Assembly (NCBI GenBank): GCA_016931225.1
Contig: JAFGFE010000026.1
Location: forward strand, 75,499-139,498
DNA from: Candidatus Zymogenaceae bacterium
GTDB lineage: Bacteria > Desulfobacterota > Zymogenia > Zymogenales > Zymogenaceae
Length of the DNA: 64,000 nucleotides
Reading direction: 5' to 3'
Position numbers and translations under genes: made by a program. Numbering within the stretch: the first letter of the stretch is position 1; each line of letters opens with the position of its first letter. Below, in pieces: positions 1-8,608 of this stretch. The notes beneath the pieces were generated by a model. That model was given only the letters and a program-made list of their open reading frames with translations, was not told where the DNA came from and did no database searches.

Positions 1-236
1 ATACCGAATCCATCGTCACCAGGGATTACGAAAACGCCCGGCGGTTTTTAGACGAAGTCAATTCGTCATGTGTGTTCGTCAACGCCACCACCCGCTTCTC
101 CGACGGATTCGAACTGGGCCTCGGCGCGGAAATCGGCATATCCACCACGAAGCTCCACGCATTCGGCCCGATGGGCCTGGAGGAGCTGACGACGACGAAA
201 TTTATCATTCACGGCGACGGCCAGATACGGACGTAA
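1..236 (+). CDS. proA: Gamma-glutamyl phosphate reductase (glutamate-5-semialdehyde dehydrogenase), C-terminal part
   Basis: The gene enters from the left edge, in frame from base 3, and only the last 77 residues are present. ProA reduces gamma-glutamyl phosphate to glutamate-5-semialdehyde with NADPH in cytosolic proline synthesis. The visible end carries the family's C-terminal signature: the stretch [20 protein letters not shown], then [20 protein letters not shown], and a final [10 protein letters not shown]. It is followed after 21 bases by nadD and rsfS on the same strand, a housekeeping order common in deltaproteobacteria, so they are probably co-transcribed. The N-terminal domain and catalytic cysteine lie outside the window. 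Confidence 0.95.
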   Translation, partial: TESIVTRDYENARRFLDEVNSSCVFVNATTRFSDGFELGLGAEIGISTTKLHAFGPMGLEELTTTKFIIHGDGQIRT

Positions 237-257
237 CCACGATACGGGATTGGGCCT

Positions 258-917
258 GTGCAGGAGCGTTTCCAGGGCAAAATCGGCATCATGGGGGGGA
301 GCTTCAACCCGATACACATCGGCCACCTCAGGAGCGCCGAGGAAGTGCGGGAGGCCTTCGGTCTCTCCCGGGTGATCTTCATCCCCTCGGCCGAACCGCC
401 CCACAAGGGAAAAAGGGGAATGCTTGACATATACGACCGCCTTGAGCTGGTCACCGAGGCCGTGCGAGACAATCCCTTTTTCTCCGCGTCGGACATCGAG
501 GCCCGACGGGACGGGAAGTCCTACACCGTTGACACCCTGAAGGAGATGAGGGGTCGCCTCGAAAGCGGCGGAGAGCTGTTTTTCATTCTGGGACTGGACG
601 CGTTTCTGGAAATAGAAACCTGGTATTCCTTCCGGGATCTGTTCTTGCTTTCTCATTTCATCGTTACCGACAGGCCGACGTCCACATCTTCCAATCCCCC
701 TCTCGTCCTCCCCGACACCCTGGCATCACTGTTCGAGGAGATCGACGGTCGGACGCTCCGCCACCCCTCGGGAAATTTGGTATACTATCACAACATCAGC
801 GCCCTGGATATCTCCGCCACAGAAATACGGCGCCTGGTCGGCGAGCGATTATCCATACGCTACCTGGTCCCCGATCGGGTCAACGATATTATTACACAGA
901 AAGGTCATTACCTCTGA
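258..917 (+). CDS. nadD: Nicotinate-nucleotide adenylyltransferase
   Basis: NadD adenylylates nicotinate mononucleotide to deamido-NAD in NAD synthesis. The 219-residue product has the nucleotidyltransferase signature GSFNPIHIGH near residues 14-23, the ISATEIRR motif near the C terminus (family ISSTxIR) and PPHK around residues 49-52, all expected for substrate and ATP binding. The start taken is a GTG at 258, 21 bases after proA; an in-frame ATG at 291 would remove residues just before the signature and is less likely. Its TGA stop overlaps the presumed CTG start of rsfS, so the two are probably translationally coupled. Length is typical of the family. Confidence 0.93.
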   Translation: MQERFQGKIGIMGGSFNPIHIGHLRSAEEVREAFGLSRVIFIPSAEPPHKGKRGMLDIYDRLELVTEAVRDNPFFSASDIEARRDGKSYTVDTLKEMRGRLESGGELFFILGLDAFLEIETWYSFRDLFLLSHFIVTDRPTSTSSNPPLVLPDTLASLFEEIDGRTLRHPSGNLVYYHNISALDISATEIRRLVGERLSIRYLVPDRVNDIITQKGHYL

Positions 918-1291
918 AAGACAAAGAATCCCTCACCCCAGAACTGATCGTCGGTATCGTATCGGAGCGAAAGGTCACGGACCTGGTCGTCATCGACGTG
1001 GCCGGCGCGTCCGGATTCGCCGACTATATCATTATCATGAGCGGCTCCTCGGATCGTCAGGTCATATCCACGGCGAAGCATATCGATGAATCCCTCTCCA
1101 AGCGGCATATCCATCCCTTGGGGATAGAGGGCATGAACGAGGGCCGCTGGGTGCTGATGGACTTCGGGGATATCGTGATCCACGTATTCCTGGATGCGGC
1201 CCGGAGCTTCTTCGATCTGGAGGGTATCTGGGCGGATGCGCCCCGGACCTGGTATGATGAAACGGGAAAGGCCGTCACGGAAAAACAGTAG
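914..1291 (+). CDS. rsfS: Ribosomal silencing factor RsfS, apparent CTG start
   Basis: RsfS binds ribosomal protein uL14 and blocks 30S-50S joining when nutrients are short. The core reads V-V-I-D-V-A-G-A-S-G-F-A-D-Y, then S-G-S-S-D-R-Q, with W-V-L-M-D-F-G-D-I-V-I-H-V-F near the end, all diagnostic. The first ATG, GTG or TTG in frame is a GTG at 998, which would delete the N-terminal helix and first strand. Reading back, the frame stays open through L-K-D-K-E-S-L-T-P-E-L-I to a CTG at 914 that overlaps the nadD stop as CTGA, with AAAGG at 900-904 as a ribosome site. That start gives 125 residues, a normal family length. Position after nadD supports the identity. Confidence 0.85.
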   Translation: MKDKESLTPELIVGIVSERKVTDLVVIDVAGASGFADYIIIMSGSSDRQVISTAKHIDESLSKRHIHPLGIEGMNEGRWVLMDFGDIVIHVFLDAARSFFDLEGIWADAPRTWYDETGKAVTEKQ

Positions 1292-1345
1292 CCCGCGATA
1301 TCGTACACCATATGAAAAACACGTAAGAAAAACCGAGAGGGCAGG

Positions 1346-2089
1346 ATGGAAGATCACATCGAACGTGACGTTGTTCTGATGATCGCGGATATCAGCGGCT
1401 ATACCAAGTTCCTTGTGACCAACCGGATGGAACTCGACCACGCCCAGATTATTATCATCGAGCTGATACAAACCATCATTAATGAGGTGAAAATCCCTCT
1501 GAAGATCTCGAAGCTCGAGGGGGACGCGGTCTTCTTCTTCGCCGTGAAAGACGGCGATTCGTCACAATGGGAGGGGACCCGACGGCATATCGGCCGGAAA
1601 CTGCTTTTTTTCTTCGAGAAGTTCTCCGACAAGCTCTACGAGCTGAAGGAATCCAACACGTGCGAATGCAGCGTTTGCTCCAACGTCGATGTCCTCAATC
1701 TGAAGGTCATCGTTCACAGCGGTCGTGCGCTGTTCTATCGGCTGGACAGGTTCACGGAGCTTTCCGGCATCGATGTGATCATCGCGCACAGGCTTCTCAA
1801 AAACACCCTGAAGTCGGACAGCTATATTCTCATGACCGAGCAGGCCCATCGGGATATCCCGATCCCGCAAGACCTTGCCGTTAAAAAACACCGGGAGGAA
1901 TATGAAACTATAGGAAACATCAACAGCGTGATCTTCTATCCCCACACCGCCGACGATTACTTCCATAACTATTCCTCCCTCTCAATAAAGGCGAAATATA
2001 TGATAAAAAAGATGCTCACGCCGCTTCTTTTCAGGATGAAGCTCAGAAAGTCTCCTGTTTTTACCAATCTTCCCGACGTTACCCCGTAG
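1346..2089 (+). CDS. Class III cyclase-like protein (DUF2652 type)
   Basis: The 247-residue protein starts with a nucleotide-cyclase fold: V-L-M-I-A-D-I-S-G-Y-T-K-F holds the first metal-binding Asp, and K-L-E-G-D-A-V-F-F-F the second. Further on, G-I-D-V-I-I-A-H-R-L-L-K-N aligns with the cyclase segment that normally reads V-N-x-A-x-R. The transition-state Asn is Ile here, although the Arg is kept, so true cyclase activity is doubtful. The overall arrangement fits the DUF2652 family of cyclase-related proteins. No membrane segment or signal peptide is seen. It sits 54 bases after rsfS; its biological role is unknown. A cysteine pair (C-E-C-S-V-C) near residue 110 is notable. Confidence 0.75.
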   Translation: MEDHIERDVVLMIADISGYTKFLVTNRMELDHAQIIIIELIQTIINEVKIPLKISKLEGDAVFFFAVKDGDSSQWEGTRRHIGRKLLFFFEKFSDKLYELKESNTCECSVCSNVDVLNLKVIVHSGRALFYRLDRFTELSGIDVIIAHRLLKNTLKSDSYILMTEQAHRDIPIPQDLAVKKHREEYETIGNINSVIFYPHTADDYFHNYSSLSIKAKYMIKKMLTPLLFRMKLRKSPVFTNLPDVTP

Positions 2090-2329
2090 CTTCCAAAAGA
2101 CCGTTTTTCTCATCCGATCTTTCGGATATCGATATTCCCAAAAGGAGCTCTCCGATATGCTCTCTCCTGGATTATCTTCTTGCATTCTTGTCAATCCATC
2201 TATTATAATAATATGTAATTCATAGACTTTCCTCGCCACGATCGGAGAACTTCCGCCGGTATGTGGTATTTTTTGTATTTTTCTTTCTGAAGCTGTGTGA
2301 CCGTCTCTCGATTCTCAAAGCGTGCACAT

Positions 2330-3880
2330 ATGAACACAAAACCGACTCTGCTGATAATACTGGATGGGTGGGGAATCAGAAAAGAGACCGATTTCAACGC
2401 AATCGCCCGGGCGGAGACACCCGTATTCGACCGTCTTATCTCGACCTATCCCTCGTCTCTGTTGGGAGCGAGCGGCCGCTCTGTGGGGCTGCCGGACGGA
2501 CAAATGGGCAACAGTGAAGTGGGACACCTCAACCTGGGCGCCGGTCGCATCGTCTACCAGGACTATACCCGCATAAATCTCGCCGTCGATGACGGCTCCT
2601 TTGCCGAAAATAAGGCCCTCTCAGACCTTTTTTCCACCATCAAATCCGCCGGCGGCGCCCTGCATCTTATCGGGCTTTTGTCGGACGGCGGGGTCCACAG
2701 TCATATCACCCACATCTTCGCCGTGATACAGGCCGCTCGATCCGCCGGCATCGATCGGTTATTCATCCATCCTCTCATGGACGGGCGGGACACGCCGCCC
2801 ACCAGCGGTATCGAGTATATGAAGATGCTGGTCGACTTTTTATCCTCCCACGATTACGGCAGAATCGCCTCGGTGGCGGGGCGTTTTTTCGGCATGGATC
2901 GGGACAACCGCTGGGACCGGGTACAGAAGTCCTATGACGTAATGGTCCTCGGCCGGGGCAGACGGGCGACGGACCCGGTACAGGCGATGCGGGAATCCTA
3001 CGACGCGGGCGAGACCGATGAGTTCATCACCCCCACCGTCATCGTCGACGACGCCGGTCCCGTGGGGACGATTTCCGATAATGATGGGGTGTTTTTCATC
3101 AATTTTCGCGCGGACAGGGCCAGAGAGATGACCAGAGCGCTCGCCCCGTCCGACCTCGTCCCACCCTTTGATCAGTTCCCGCGTGAGATCCACCCGAAGC
3201 TATCCGGGTATCTCACCATGACCCGCTATGACGACGACTTTAATCTGCCGATGGCGTTTCCTCCCATCTCCCTGGAGCGCATTCTGGGGGGAATCGTCAG
3301 CGACGCGGGGCTTTCTCAGCTTCGGATCGCCGAGACGGAAAAGTACGCCCACGTCACGTTCTTTTTCTCCGGTGGTGAGGAACGGCTTTTTCCGCTTGAG
3401 GATCGGGAGCTCATTCCCTCGCCCCAGGATGTCCCCACATACGACCTGAAGCCGAGGATGAGCGCGGACCTGGTGGCGAGCCGGGCGGTGTCCCTCATAC
3501 AGGAGCGGGACTACGGGCTGATCGTCCTCAATTTCGCCAACCCGGATATGGTGGGACATACCGGCGTGATGGAAGCGGCGGTCGATGCGGTGGAGGCGGT
3601 GGACGAGTGCCTCGGCCGTGTGGTGGATGCCGCTCAAACCCGGGGCATGTGTATCCTCATCACGGCCGACCACGGCAACGCCGAGGAAATGTGGGATTAT
3701 GAAAACAACGAGCCGCACACCGCTCATACGACAAATCCTGTTCCCCTGATTCTTGTGGACGATGATCTGAAACACAGGACGTTGAAAAACGGCATTCTTG
3801 CGGATGTGGCTCCCACCATACTTACCATTATGGACGTTACCATTCCGGATCAGATAACCGGCTCTTCGCTGCTGGAATAA
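2330..3880 (+). CDS. gpmI: 2,3-bisphosphoglycerate-independent phosphoglycerate mutase
   Basis: GpmI interconverts 3- and 2-phosphoglycerate in glycolysis using two metal ions. The 516-residue length is typical. D12 in LLIILDGWG and the phosphorylated Ser62 in GQMGNSEVGHLNLGAG are both present. The later metal motifs also appear: FRADRAREMT, NFANPDMVGHTG and ITADHGNAEEM. The ATG at 2330 is chosen because the family begins four or five residues before the ILDGWG strand; an upstream GTG at 2297 would add eleven unlikely residues. About 240 bases of non-coding sequence precede it, in which no clear regulatory element was recognised. Confidence 0.96.
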   Translation: MNTKPTLLIILDGWGIRKETDFNAIARAETPVFDRLISTYPSSLLGASGRSVGLPDGQMGNSEVGHLNLGAGRIVYQDYTRINLAVDDGSFAENKALSDLFSTIKSAGGALHLIGLLSDGGVHSHITHIFAVIQAARSAGIDRLFIHPLMDGRDTPPTSGIEYMKMLVDFLSSHDYGRIASVAGRFFGMDRDNRWDRVQKSYDVMVLGRGRRATDPVQAMRESYDAGETDEFITPTVIVDDAGPVGTISDNDGVFFINFRADRAREMTRALAPSDLVPPFDQFPREIHPKLSGYLTMTRYDDDFNLPMAFPPISLERILGGIVSDAGLSQLRIAETEKYAHVTFFFSGGEERLFPLEDRELIPSPQDVPTYDLKPRMSADLVASRAVSLIQERDYGLIVLNFANPDMVGHTGVMEAAVDAVEAVDECLGRVVDAAQTRGMCILITADHGNAEEMWDYENNEPHTAHTTNPVPLILVDDDLKHRTLKNGILADVAPTILTIMDVTIPDQITGSSLLE

Positions 3881-3891
3881 CGCCCATCACG

Positions 3892-6336
3892 GTGTGGGAT
3901 ATGAAAGACACGGGCAGGGAAAAAAAACCGAAACGAAAAAAGTCTCCCGACTCTCTTGAGTCCGCCGACCTGAACGTCGCGGGAAGCGGGCCTCCCGGGC
4001 CCGGCGATATCGGTGCGGAAATCGGCTCCCTCATAAACCCGCAGTCGAAAACATCCTTTTCAGATATCGAGCGTCGATATCGATACCTGGTGGAACACCT
4101 CAATGAAGCGATCTTCTCCCTCGATCGAGACGGCATCGTGACCTACCTCAGTCCGGCCGTCGAAAGAATATCGAACCTCCATGTCGAAGAACTGATCGAT
4201 TCGCCGTTTGACCGTTTCGTACACCCGGAAGACACTTACATCGTTCATGAACACTTTTCGGTCGCCGTTTCCGGTCGTCCCTCCTTTCTCGATTTTCGCA
4301 TTATTGACAATAACGGCGACGTTCGACACATCCATGCCTCCATAACCCCGGATATTCAAAACGGCGAGGTCGTCGGCGTCCTGGGAGTATTCTCCGATAT
4401 CACCGTGGAAAAAGAATCCCAGGAGGCCCTGAAAGAGAACGAAGAGCGCTGGCGGAGCCTGTTTGAAAATTCCATTGAGGGCGTCTTCACCGTCGACCTG
4501 GAGGGCAACCTGACCGCGCTAAACGACGCGTTTGTCGAACTGATCGGCGTAAGCCGGGAAGAGTCGATCGGGGCGAACTTTCGTGATTTCATGGATGCCG
4601 AAGAGGCGGGCGCCGTCTACCGGGCATACAAGAACCTGTATACCACCGGGGAGCCGATCAGGAACCTCACCTACACCATCAGGAGAAACGATGGAGAGGT
4701 GCGGAAGCTTGAGAGCTATGTCAATACCATACGACGGGGAGATCGTATCATCGGCTTTCAGGGAACCATCCGGGACGCCACCGAGAGAATCAACGCACAG
4801 ACGGCCCTCGCCGAGGAAAAGGAATGGCTGACGGTCACCCTCAGGAGCATCGGTGACGGAGTTATCACCACCGATATGAAGGGGCGGATCGTTCTGCTCA
4901 ATCGGGTATCCGAAGAGCTGACCGGATGGACCCAGGAAGAAGCGTGCGGAAAGCCGTTGACGGAGGTTTTCACCATTCTCGATAAAAACACGAGGCTCCC
5001 TCAGAGAAATCCGGTGGAGCGGGTACTGGAAAAAAGCCTGTCGACGGAGCTTGAACAGGAAACGATCCTCGTCTCCCGGGACGGTACCGAGCGCGTCATC
5101 GCCGATTCCGCCGCCCCTATCAAGGACGCGGACAGCAATACCATCGGAGTGGTGTTGGTATTTCGAGACGTCACCGAAAAGCTTCTGATGGAAGAGGAGC
5201 TCCTGAAGGCCCAGAAGCTTGAATCCATCGGCACCCTGGCGGGCGGCATCGCCCATGATTACAACAACCTGCTCACGGCTATTCTCGCGAATATCTCTCT
5301 GATGAAGCTGTACGTGGATGAAAGCACCAAGCTCTATCAGCGCATCGCCAAGGCGGAGCGGGCGACCCTCAACGCCCGAGATCTGACCCTGCAGCTTCTC
5401 ACCTTTTCTCGGGGCGGCGCCCCGTTGAAAAAGCCGGTCCTGATCGAGCATGTCGTCAGAGACGCCGTCGACCTCGCCCTCAGGGGTACGAAGACCCGAT
5501 CCGTCTTTAAATTTCCCGAAAAACTGGACCCGGTATTCGCCGACGAGGGTCAGGTCGGCCAGGCCGTCAACAATATCACCGTCAACGCCGATCAGGCCAT
5601 GCCCGACGGCGGAACAGTCACCATCTCGGGGAAAAACCGCGTTGTCACCCCCGACGACGTCCTGCCCCTGGAACCGGGCGAATACGTCCACATCTCAATT
5701 CGAGACGAGGGGACGGGCATCGATTCAGAGGATCTCTCCAAGATTTTCGATCCCTATTTTTCCAATAAACAGGGGCACAGCGGGCTGGGCCTCTCCATCG
5801 CGTATTCCATCGTGAAAAATCACGACGGCCACATCTCCGTGGACTCCGAATCGGGTGGGGGGACCACCCTCTCCATATATCTTCCCACGGCCGCAGAGCA
5901 GCCGCTGACCGAGGTTCCCGAATACTACGGCCCCATCGGGGGTAAGGGGCGCATTCTCGTGATGGATGATGAAGAATACGTGCGGGATGCGTCGTCGCAG
6001 ATGCTCATCGGCCTGGGATACAAGGCCGTAACCGCCCGGGACGGACGGGAGGCCATTAGTCTCTATGAAGAGGCGGCGGCCGCCGGGACGCCCTTCGATA
6101 TCGTCATCATGGATCTGACGGTGAAGGGGGGCATGGGGGGAAAGGAAGCGGCAAGGCTGCTGCTCAAAAAGGACCCGGACGCACGGATCGTCGTCTCCAG
6201 CGGATATTCCAACGATCCGATCATGTCGGAATATGATTCTTACGGCTTCTGCAACGTCATCGCAAAACCGTATCGAATAGACGACCTGGGTCGGAAGCTG
6301 AAAGAAATACTCGCACCCACAGAGGACGATTCCTGA
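3892..6336 (+). CDS. PAS-domain hybrid sensor histidine kinase with C-terminal receiver domain
   Basis: This 814-residue cytoplasmic kinase has no membrane segment. After a Lys-rich N terminus it has three PAS domains, roughly residues 60-180, 185-305 and 310-430. The phosphoacceptor His455 lies in GGIAHDYNNLLTAI, followed by N-box, DEGTGID and GLGLSI ATP-binding motifs around residues 550-650. The receiver domain (about 685-805) carries an M-D-D-E-E acidic pocket and phosphoacceptor Asp741 in I-V-I-M-D-L-T-V-K-G-G. The kinase core resembles NtrB/PAS-type kinases that sense internal signals. GTG at 3892 is the start in frame; ATG at 3901 is an alternative. No partner regulator is adjacent, so its output is unknown. 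Confidence 0.9.
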   Translation: MWDMKDTGREKKPKRKKSPDSLESADLNVAGSGPPGPGDIGAEIGSLINPQSKTSFSDIERRYRYLVEHLNEAIFSLDRDGIVTYLSPAVERISNLHVEELIDSPFDRFVHPEDTYIVHEHFSVAVSGRPSFLDFRIIDNNGDVRHIHASITPDIQNGEVVGVLGVFSDITVEKESQEALKENEERWRSLFENSIEGVFTVDLEGNLTALNDAFVELIGVSREESIGANFRDFMDAEEAGAVYRAYKNLYTTGEPIRNLTYTIRRNDGEVRKLESYVNTIRRGDRIIGFQGTIRDATERINAQTALAEEKEWLTVTLRSIGDGVITTDMKGRIVLLNRVSEELTGWTQEEACGKPLTEVFTILDKNTRLPQRNPVERVLEKSLSTELEQETILVSRDGTERVIADSAAPIKDADSNTIGVVLVFRDVTEKLLMEEELLKAQKLESIGTLAGGIAHDYNNLLTAILANISLMKLYVDESTKLYQRIAKAERATLNARDLTLQLLTFSRGGAPLKKPVLIEHVVRDAVDLALRGTKTRSVFKFPEKLDPVFADEGQVGQAVNNITVNADQAMPDGGTVTISGKNRVVTPDDVLPLEPGEYVHISIRDEGTGIDSEDLSKIFDPYFSNKQGHSGLGLSIAYSIVKNHDGHISVDSESGGGTTLSIYLPTAAEQPLTEVPEYYGPIGGKGRILVMDDEEYVRDASSQMLIGLGYKAVTARDGREAISLYEEAAAAGTPFDIVIMDLTVKGGMGGKEAARLLLKKDPDARIVVSSGYSNDPIMSEYDSYGFCNVIAKPYRIDDLGRKLKEILAPTEDDS

Positions 6337-6447
6337 CGATTCGCACGCATCCGGGATGCGACCACCCGTCGTCCTCTCGACGGCACATCACCCTCCCGGT
6401 TCTCTCTTCCCGGAAAACGCCTCCGCATCGGACAATTATTTCCCCCT

Positions 6448-7143
6448 TCAATACCGCGCGTATCTGTCGAGATATCCAGTAATATACGCCCGGGCTCTCT
6501 TACCCGGTCGATAGATGCCGAAGTGTCCCTCGCACAGGATATCCGGCTGCAGATCAAGAAGCTTCTCCATGGATTCCCGCCACAGGTAGATATCCGAACC
6601 GAAGGCGGGTAGAAAGGGCCCGTGGACGTCCTGGGCGAATAGAATGGTCGTGCCCTCATACACGACGTAGGGCGAGATAGAGCCGGGGGTGTGTCCCGGC
6701 GTGTGAAGCAGCACCAGCTCGACGTCGCCGCTGTTAACGGTATCCGTATCCCCGCTGAAGGTTCGATCCACCGGAGTGGGGGGGAAATCCACCCCGTACA
6801 TGGTCGCCGCGGTGGCGCTGTTGTCTCCGTTTCTTACGGCATCGGCGTCCAGCTCGTGCATGACGATGGATGCGCCCAGGCGCTCTTTCAGGACCGGGAC
6901 GCCGCCGATGTGGTCTATATGGTTATGGGTCAGGACGATGATGTTGATGCGCGTAGGCTCCACGCCGACGGACGCGATGTTCTCGATGATTTTCTCCGCC
7001 GACCGTCCCGCCCCGGTATCTATCAGAATCGGATCGGGCAGCGCCAGAAGAAACGCCGATGCGTCTTCTCCGTTTGTGACGCCGTCGCCCGCCACCTGGT
7101 AGACGAAGCCCTCGATGTGCATCCGTTCTCTTTTTGTGCTCAT
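6448..7143 (-). CDS. Metallo-beta-lactamase-fold hydrolase
   Basis: The 231-residue protein has the metal signature T-H-N-H-I-D-H-I-G-G (HxHxDH), a second site in HTPGHTPGSIS, a late Asp in F-A-Q-D-V-H, and E-G-H-F-G-I near the end. These define a binuclear zinc or iron hydrolase of the glyoxalase II-like branch; the substrate cannot be told. The chosen ATG at 7143 is preceded by GAGGGA four bases upstream; an ORF extension to 7173 lacks such a site. It is the last of three minus-strand genes (DUF4013 protein, WapI-like protein, this one) and is convergent with the hybrid kinase. No terminator was recognised in the 110 bases between them. Confidence 0.85.
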   Translation of the reverse strand: MSTKRERMHIEGFVYQVAGDGVTNGEDASAFLLALPDPILIDTGAGRSAEKIIENIASVGVEPTRINIIVLTHNHIDHIGGVPVLKERLGASIVMHELDADAVRNGDNSATAATMYGVDFPPTPVDRTFSGDTDTVNSGDVELVLLHTPGHTPGSISPYVVYEGTTILFAQDVHGPFLPAFGSDIYLWRESMEKLLDLQPDILCEGHFGIYRPGKRARAYITGYLDRYARY

Positions 7144-7184
7144 CGCTCCCTCATTTGAAAAGCGCCGTCCCAAAGAAAACCCGA

Positions 7185-7676
7185 TTAATGCGTCTCTCGG
7201 TCCACAACCGGATATTCACGGAGAATCTCCTCAATGCCCCGGACAAACTCCTCCACCGCGTCCATGGTCACGTCCATCTCCACGGTCATGCCGGCCTGGG
7301 CCTGTTCCGTCAGGACGTTTATCTCCACCTGGGCGGCGATAACGTCTCCGCCCGGCTCCATGATCTGCATGTTGAGGTACAAAATCGGCTCGGTGAAGTC
7401 GGTTTCGATTCCCATGACGTGCTCCTGGGATAAATTCTTCAACTCCTCGAGAAAATCCTCCAGCTCGTCGGTGCGGATGCAGGGGTCTATGAAATCAATG
7501 TGCACGCCGGGCATGGTGAATACGAGGTGAATCATCATCCAGTTCCCGTCCCAGTATTCTTGCACTTCGGGGAACTCCCGTCCGGCGACCTTCATGACGA
7601 GAGAGATCGTATCGTCGCCGTTGGCAAGCCGCGCCTGGGGTACATGCTGTTTCATAACAGGTTCCCGGGATGTCAT
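7185..7676 (-). CDS. WapI-immunity-like small protein
   Basis: The 163-residue soluble protein has the pattern of WapI-type immunity proteins: an N-terminal strand ISLVMKVAGREFP, then Y-W-D-G-N-W-M-M-I, the conserved F-I-D-P-C-I-R-T-D-E-L-E-D-F-L block near residues 61-75, and T-D-F-T-E-P-I-L-Y-L-N-M. Family members usually read DxNWLxI, FxDPCLLTxEL and FxEPNLxF. No toxin gene is near, so it may serve another role or be an orphan immunity gene. ATG at 7676 has GGAGG eight bases upstream. It lies 41 bases upstream of the hydrolase gene. The family call is from remembered motif patterns and needs a profile search. Confidence 0.6.
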   Translation of the reverse strand: MTSREPVMKQHVPQARLANGDDTISLVMKVAGREFPEVQEYWDGNWMMIHLVFTMPGVHIDFIDPCIRTDELEDFLEELKNLSQEHVMGIETDFTEPILYLNMQIMEPGGDVIAAQVEINVLTEQAQAGMTVEMDVTMDAVEEFVRGIEEILREYPVVDRETH

Positions 7677-7707
7677 TACAATCCACCTCCGTATCGCTCA
7701 TATACAC

Positions 7708-7733
7708 CGAGGGGGGCCTTGGAGCCCCCCTCG
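7708..7733. other. Strong GC-rich hairpin between minus-strand genes
   Basis: A perfect 10-bp inverted repeat (CGAGGGGGGC / GCCCCCCTCG) with a 6-base loop sits between the DUF4013 gene and the WapI-like gene. No T-run follows on either strand, so it is not a canonical terminator. It could attenuate or stabilise the upstream mRNA. Confidence 0.55.
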
Positions 7734-7784
7734 AATGATATGGTTACGGTTTTTGATACGCCTCCCCACATGGGGCGTAATGCG

Positions 7785-8435
7785 TTACGCCACCTCGTAG
7801 GCCTTTTGAATCGCCATGGCAAGCAGGGTGTACATAACCACCGACACGTAGAAAATCGCCAGAATACCGACAATCCATCCCAGAATCGGTATAATGCCGA
7901 TAATACCCAGGACGAAGAAGATGCCGATCATGACCACGATGGCCAGCAGGTAATCGCCGACGGCCTTGAAAAAGTTACCGATGATATCGCCGAACTTGAA
8001 GATCGCGCCGAACTCCTCGTTGTTCTTGGCGTAATGGGCCAGGGCGAAGGGAACCAGCAGTGCGACAACGAGATAGAGCAGACCGCCGATAAACATCACG
8101 AATCCGCCCAGTCCGGTCAGGGCGCCCGATTCATTGCTCGCACCAGCGGACATGATTCCAACGCCGATCATCATTATAATCCACGGAACAATTATGTAAA
8201 CCAACATGATAAGGAAGACCATAAGCCCCCTGACGAACAGATCACCCCAACCTTCCCACTCGGCCAGAACCGGCTCTTCCTTGTTTAGGACTTTCTTGAA
8301 GATGTTGTACACATACCCAATGGGAATAAAGTTGACAATGGGGATAATCATCAGCACCGTGCCGATGAGAACCTTGACGATCCAGTTCTCGTCATTAAGC
8401 GGGAATTTTAACGCTTTTCCAATGTCCAAAGCCAT
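7785..8435 (-). CDS. DUF4013 membrane protein, paralog 1
   Basis: A 216-residue integral membrane protein of the DUF4013 family. It opens with F-P-L-N-D-E-N-W-I-V-K-V-L-I-G and I-V-N-F-I-P-I-G-Y-V-Y, then an acidic/aromatic link (EWEGWGDLFVRG) and about five hydrophobic helices. Two further paralogs lie at 9401-10069 and 10403-11071. The ATG at 8435 has GAGGAGG seven bases upstream, and a TATAAT -10 box is on the minus strand at 8492-8497 with a poor -35. Family function is unknown. It diverges from tmk. Confidence 0.8.
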   Translation of the reverse strand: MALDIGKALKFPLNDENWIVKVLIGTVLMIIPIVNFIPIGYVYNIFKKVLNKEEPVLAEWEGWGDLFVRGLMVFLIMLVYIIVPWIIMMIGVGIMSAGASNESGALTGLGGFVMFIGGLLYLVVALLVPFALAHYAKNNEEFGAIFKFGDIIGNFFKAVGDYLLAIVVMIGIFFVLGIIGIIPILGWIVGILAIFYVSVVMYTLLAMAIQKAYEVA

Positions 8436-8608
8436 TGTTGCCTCCTCAATATGTAAAGAATCTTTGCCTCTTTATTTTATCTATCTTATCAATTATACAA
8501 TATCAGCACGGTTTTTTAAAGAACTTTTTTACTTGCCCGCGGACAATCCTGTTGCACGCCGTTGAAACCCATGATATACCTGTTCGAGCCGATGGAGCGG
8601 ACGAGAAG

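Noticed and set aside
8435-8608. N-terminal extension of the thymidylate kinase
   Set aside because: The extension is AT-rich, contains the divergent promoter of the DUF4013 gene and lies before a normal family start.
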